NCBI GenBank assembly: GCA_943324165.2
Contig: CALPKO020000023.1
Location: 1-10,062 of the forward strand
DNA: 10,062 nucleotides
Direction: 5' to 3'
Origin: Bdellovibrio sp. ZAP7
GTDB lineage: Bacteria; Bacteroidota; Bacteroidia; Flavobacteriales; Flavobacteriaceae
Shown here piece after piece: positions 6,845 through 10,062 of the stretch (its first letter is position 1; the number at the start of each line of letters is the position of its first letter). The notes below the pieces were generated by a model, which worked only from the letters and a program-made list of their open reading frames with translations, had not been told where the DNA came from and did no database searches. The translations under genes were made by a program, and so were the position numbers.

Positions 6845-6871
6845 AAAAAGAAGTCCTAAGACTTCTTTTTT
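6844..6871. terminator. Bidirectional terminator between convergent phosphatase and kinase genes
   Basis: AAAAAAGAAGTC (6844-6855) and GACTTCTTTTTT (6860-6871) form a perfect 12-bp stem with the 4-base loop CTAA. A/T runs on both sides allow it to terminate transcription in either direction. The kinase stop codon (minus-strand TAG, 6858-6856) lies in the loop, and its last codons form one arm. The phosphatase stop (6842-6844) touches the other arm. Confidence 0.85.
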
Positions 6872-9279
6872 GTTTTTACTTTCGCTATTAATTTCTGATA
6901 CCAAGGTATTTTTTCTTCTTCTACGCCGTAACCATAACCATAACCGTAGCCATAACCATAACCATAACCATAACCATAACCATAACCGTAACCGTAACCA
7001 TAACCTTTTTTGGTTTCAGTATCATTTAACAAAATTGACATATTTGGTAACTTATTTTCATTGTACAAGGTTTGTGGAATTTTTAGCATACTCTTATCTA
7101 AGAAGTTGGCTCTAACCACATAAATAAATACGTCAGCATATTTAGCTATTAGAAGTGTATCTGTAACTAAACTCACTGGAGCCGTATCCACAATTATGTA
7201 GTCAAACTGTTTTTTGAGTTTTTCAAATAGAAGTTCCACTTTGTTATTCATTAATAATTCCGCCGGATTTGGGGGAATAATACCTGCTGGTAAAACATAA
7301 AAATTATCATAACCATCTAATTTAATAATTAATTTTTCAATTTCTATATCTTTAGATGATAAGTAACTGGTTACACCATTTGCTGGAATGTTCATATACT
7401 GATCTAACTTTGGATTTCGAATGTCTAAACCGAGAAGCAATACTTTTTTCCCTGACAAAGCAAAAGTGCCGGCCAAATTCACTGATATAAAAGTTTTACC
7501 TTCTTTTGGGAAAGTAGAAGTTGTAAATATAGTTTTAGCTCTATTCTCGGGAACATTGCTCAATAAAAAATCTAAATTCGTTCGTACTATCCTCATTGAT
7601 TCAGCGGAACTAGTTCGGCTATTGGCCTGAATCATTTCATTAGCTGTTTCTGATTTTGGAACATCTCCTACAAAAGGAATTGAGACTTTTCCTTCAATAT
7701 CTTGACGTGATTTAATTTTATTGTCTAAAGAAAATTTAATAAATAAGAGTAAAAAAGGAATTAAAAAACCGAGCGCTATCCCAATCAAATAAATTATTTG
7801 CCTTCTTGGGGAAACAGGAGCAGGATCAGCATAAGCTGGATCTATAATTTTAGAGTTTGGCGCTGTTACCGCAAGGGTTATTGCATTTTCCTCTCTTTTT
7901 TGAAGTAAGTAAAGATAAAGCGATTCTTTAATTTGTTGTTTTCTACTGATTATTCTGGTTTCTTTTTCTTGCTTTGGTACTTGTCCAATTTTCCTGTTAA
8001 AAATGTTTAATTGACTTTTCGCTTCATTTATATTAATTTCTAAACTTGATTTTAGGTTTTTTATTGATCTAATAATGCTAAGTCTTAAACCACTTATTTG
8101 ATTGTCAAGATTTACAATAGAGGTATTTAAATCTGTTGCAGACTGCAGAATTCTTGCTCTTTCTAAAACTTGAGAGTTGTAAGTTATTATTAAATTATAT
8201 GCATCACCCTCATTAATAATATTAGTTGGAATAACCTCTTTGTTAGTACTTTTTTGAACTAATTCAAGCATGAAGTTAGCAACTTCAAATTTTGTTTCCA
8301 ATTCTAGTAGAGCCTTCTCCGATTCCGAAGCAGATTTTAAAAATATATCTAATTCAGTAGGGACACCTGTAATCTTATTAAAGGACTTATAACTTTCTAA
8401 ATCGTTCTCAACACTATCTAGTTCTTTGGATATACTTTTAATTCTTTTATTTATAAAAACATCTGTGTTTTTAGCAACTATATTTTTATCCGCAATACCA
8501 TCTTCATTATAATTTTTTATTAAAGTATTTAAAAAGTCTACGCCTTGCTCTTTTACCTTGTCTACAATTGAAAGATTCAGGACACTACTAGTAGTTTTAT
8601 TCGACAATTCAATTTTTAATCTTTTTTGATATGCATCTACTACATTATCTAATTTTGAAACTTTAACTGTCAAATTATAGTTCTCATTTGAGGAGCCGCT
8701 ATTACTATTGTTTTTTGTTATGACCAGAGAACCTAATTTTGAACTTAAGGTTTGTCCGAAATTATATTCACCTACTCTTTTCAAATTACTACTAAGCAAT
8801 TCAAATCTATTTCCTGTTAAAGGTTTTATGGTAAAAGTTGTATCTCTTCTGTAAAAATCAGCTGTTTTTTCAATAAAATTTACGTCTATTGGCTTATCAG
8901 CATAAACCTGTGAAACCTTAAGCCTTCCTTCGTAAAAATAAGTTACATTTAAATTTAATTCAAGAATTGCTTTTTTGATTAATGTTCTAGCTTTTAATAC
9001 TTCAGTTTCGTTGTCAACATTACTTTTAACGTTACCTAGACCTAAATCAGTAAAAGAAGAAAGTTCAGAGGCAAGTCCTCCTTTTTTATCATCTTTTATT
9101 AAGATTGTTGCTTCAATATTGTATGCTGGGGTAGAATATCTTAAATAAAAATAAGCGCTAGTAATAGTAATTAAAAAACACAAAAGAAACCATTTCCAAA
9201 AATACAAATATTTAAAAAATGCTTGTTTTAAGTCAATTCCCGTATTTTCTTCGTTTAGATTTTGAATATTTCCTGACAT
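6856..9279 (-). CDS. Wzc-type polysaccharide chain-length determinant / tyrosine autokinase
   Basis: An 807-residue inner-membrane protein. A Wzz domain starts at about 15, with transmembrane helix 1 at about 31-47. The periplasmic part (48-493) includes a long helical, probably coiled-coil stretch at about 275-450. A GNVR-type region (PAPVSPRR) leads into helix 2 at about 494-516. The cytoplasmic BY-kinase domain follows: Walker A FPKEGKT at 590-596, Walker A' LLLGLDIRNP at 614-623, and Walker B FDYIIVDTAP at 692-701. The first Asp of the common Walker A' IDAD pattern is Gly here; I recall this as frequent in Bacteroidota, and the second Asp (D619) is kept. The C-terminus carries thirteen consecutive Gly-Tyr pairs (759-784), then VEEEKIPWYQK and a Lys-rich end. 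The tail should be the autophosphorylation cluster that governs oligomerisation and polymer length. Its start is one base after the Wza stop, so the two are probably translationally coupled. The matching phosphatase gene is convergent. Confidence 0.95.
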   Translation of the reverse strand: MSGNIQNLNEENTGIDLKQAFFKYLYFWKWFLLCFLITITSAYFYLRYSTPAYNIEATILIKDDKKGGLASELSSFTDLGLGNVKSNVDNETEVLKARTLIKKAILELNLNVTYFYEGRLKVSQVYADKPIDVNFIEKTADFYRRDTTFTIKPLTGNRFELLSSNLKRVGEYNFGQTLSSKLGSLVITKNNSNSGSSNENYNLTVKVSKLDNVVDAYQKRLKIELSNKTTSSVLNLSIVDKVKEQGVDFLNTLIKNYNEDGIADKNIVAKNTDVFINKRIKSISKELDSVENDLESYKSFNKITGVPTELDIFLKSASESEKALLELETKFEVANFMLELVQKSTNKEVIPTNIINEGDAYNLIITYNSQVLERARILQSATDLNTSIVNLDNQISGLRLSIIRSIKNLKSSLEININEAKSQLNIFNRKIGQVPKQEKETRIISRKQQIKESLYLYLLQKREENAITLAVTAPNSKIIDPAYADPAPVSPRRQIIYLIGIALGFLIPFLLLFIKFSLDNKIKSRQDIEGKVSIPFVGDVPKSETANEMIQANSRTSSAESMRIVRTNLDFLLSNVPENRAKTIFTTSTFPKEGKTFISVNLAGTFALSGKKVLLLGLDIRNPKLDQYMNIPANGVTSYLSSKDIEIEKLIIKLDGYDNFYVLPAGIIPPNPAELLMNNKVELLFEKLKKQFDYIIVDTAPVSLVTDTLLIAKYADVFIYVVRANFLDKSMLKIPQTLYNENKLPNMSILLNDTETKKGYGYGYGYGYGYGYGYGYGYGYGYGYGVEEEKIPWYQKLIAKVKTKKKS
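6926..7005 (-). repeat. Hexanucleotide tandem repeat encoding (Gly-Tyr)13 in the kinase tail
   Basis: On the plus strand 13 consecutive CCRTAA units (one of them CCGTAG) run from 6926 to 7003, plus CC. Six identical CCATAA units form the core (6950-6985). On the coding strand they read GGT-TAT/TAC: nine TAT and four TAC codons, and one Gly of the array is GGC. Because the unit is 6 bases, gain or loss of units never shifts the frame and only changes the number of tail tyrosines. Confidence 0.97.
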
Positions 9280-9280
9280 A

Positions 9281-10062
9281 TTATTTTATTAAAAGTGCTA
9301 CAACTGTTATCAATAAAGATAAACTTGAGATGATTACAGTTGTATTAGGCCCTACAACAGATGAATTCACCCTTGTTTTATTTGGTTCAACATATACGAC
9401 ATCATTTTGCGTAAGATAGTAAAACTCAGAGTTAATAAAATCTGTTTTTGTAATATCAACTCGATTAATGGTTTTTACACCATTGCTATCTCTTAGCACA
9501 ATGATATTTGTTCTTTTACCAAAAATTGTTAAATCGCCGGCCAATGCAATCGCGTCAGGAAGCGAAACTCTCTCGGAGCTGATAGTAAAACTGCCAGGTT
9601 TTGCAACTTCACCAGTAACTGAAATTTTAAAATTTAAAATGTTTATATTGATAATTGGATCACTCTTTAAATACGGTTTAAATTGCTGTTTTAGAGAATT
9701 AATTAGCTCAGACTTGGTTAAACCTGCCACTTTTATTTTACCTAAAATTGGATACTCAATAAACCCCAAATTGTCAACTAAATAACTTTGATAATCAAGT
9801 TGACCAATACCTCCTTTTATTGGAAGAGTTGAAACAACAGGAAGATTGAAACCTATCCCAGCCTCTGTATCTTTTGTGTTTACAAAAATTCGCAACAAAT
9901 CATCGCATTTAAATTTAGTCTCAAAACTAGAAGTAATTTCTTTGTTATTTTCGCTATTTTGATAAAAAGCTACGTCCTTTCTAGAACCGCAAGAGCTTAA
10001 CAAAATCAAAAAAACAAATAGTAAACTAAATGAATTAAATTGATTTAAAAATTTTGAAAAAC
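9281..10062 (-). CDS. Wza-type polysaccharide export outer-membrane lipoprotein (5' end beyond window)
   Basis: The visible part encodes 259 residues and runs off the right edge. The frame stays open to the edge with no ATG, so the true start is outside. A TTG at 10009 is not a credible start because it falls inside the signal peptide. The first visible residues form a hydrophobic stretch (SLLFVFLILLSSC) ending in lipobox LSSC, so the protein should be an outer-membrane lipoprotein. The Poly_export domain begins at about visible residue 45 (KFKCDDLLRIFV) and covers the DNLGFIEYPILGKIKVAGLT segment. An SLBB domain follows (ISVTGEVAKPGSF, LPDAIALAGDL). The C-terminus holds one hydrophobic helix (VIISSLSLLITVVALLIK), as in short flavobacterial Wza homologues. 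Wza-type proteins build the outer-membrane channel for capsule or exopolysaccharide together with the Wzc-type protein. The stop codon is one base before the Wzc ATG. The promoter lies outside the window. Confidence 0.93.
   Translation of the reverse strand, partial: FSKFLNQFNSFSLLFVFLILLSSCGSRKDVAFYQNSENNKEITSSFETKFKCDDLLRIFVNTKDTEAGIGFNLPVVSTLPIKGGIGQLDYQSYLVDNLGFIEYPILGKIKVAGLTKSELINSLKQQFKPYLKSDPIININILNFKISVTGEVAKPGSFTISSERVSLPDAIALAGDLTIFGKRTNIIVLRDSNGVKTINRVDITKTDFINSEFYYLTQNDVVYVEPNKTRVNSSVVGPNTTVIISSLSLLITVVALLIK

Noticed and set aside
6870..7115. Plus-strand open frame encoding an Asn-His repeat protein
   Set aside because: It is the antisense reading of the Gly-Tyr repeat in the kinase gene; the repeat keeps the opposite strand open. 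The rest has no protein-like features.
9468..9785. 105-codon plus-strand open frame inside the wza-type gene
   Set aside because: It lies wholly antisense to a well supported gene with conserved Poly_export and SLBB domains and has no recognisable domain of its own.
9990..10009. TTG at 10009 as the start of the wza-type gene
   Set aside because: It would cut the hydrophobic core of the lipoprotein signal peptide. The frame is open to the window edge, so the real start is beyond it.

Overview
The window looks like chromosomal DNA of a flavobacterium (phylum Bacteroidota, family Flavobacteriaceae). The DNA is AT-rich with very AT-rich gaps. Shine-Dalgarno sequences are absent. Several upstream regions carry the Bacteroidota -7 element TAnnTTTG. 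The gene content is typical of the group: a PorP/SprF-family outer-membrane protein paired with an OmpA/PD40 protein, a two-parvulin periplasmic isomerase, and a Wza/Wzc/CpsB polysaccharide export set whose kinase has a Gly-Tyr tail. I saw no IS element, phage gene, tRNA, rRNA or CRISPR array.

Layout. Positions 1-716 (minus): 5' part of a secreted parvulin-type peptidyl-prolyl isomerase that runs off the left edge. Positions 717-917: its probable promoter and a hairpin terminator for the next operon. Positions 918-3783 (minus): a two-gene envelope operon, PorP/SprF then a TPR/PD40/carboxypeptidase-regulatory/OmpA protein. Positions 3784-4057: a divergent gap with an unusually GC-rich stretch that may be a gene remnant, plus the prfC promoter. 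Positions 4058-5647 (plus): prfC, peptide chain release factor 3. Positions 5824-6030 (plus): a 68-residue secreted, single-span protein with a tripartite sorting-signal-like C-terminus, followed by a strong terminator. Positions 6107-6844 (plus): a CpsB-type PHP-family tyrosine phosphatase with no ATG start. Positions 6856-10062 (minus): a Wzc-type chain-length/tyrosine-kinase protein and, one base upstream of it, a Wza-type outer-membrane lipoprotein whose 5' end lies beyond the right edge.

How the genes fit together. The right third is the control and export core of a capsule or exopolysaccharide locus: Wza (outer-membrane export), Wzc (inner-membrane chain length and tyrosine autokinase) and CpsB (the expected phosphatase for the Wzc tail), with kinase and phosphatase genes converging on one shared hairpin. 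The small secreted protein next to it may be a substrate of an exosortase-like system, a class of sorting often linked to exopolysaccharide loci; this is inference. The left part concerns envelope biogenesis. The most interesting signals are the (Gly-Tyr)13 hexanucleotide repeat in Wzc, the sorting-signal-like small protein, the ATG-less cpsB start followed by nine T residues, and a PorP/SprF-OmpA pair without a neighbouring adhesin.
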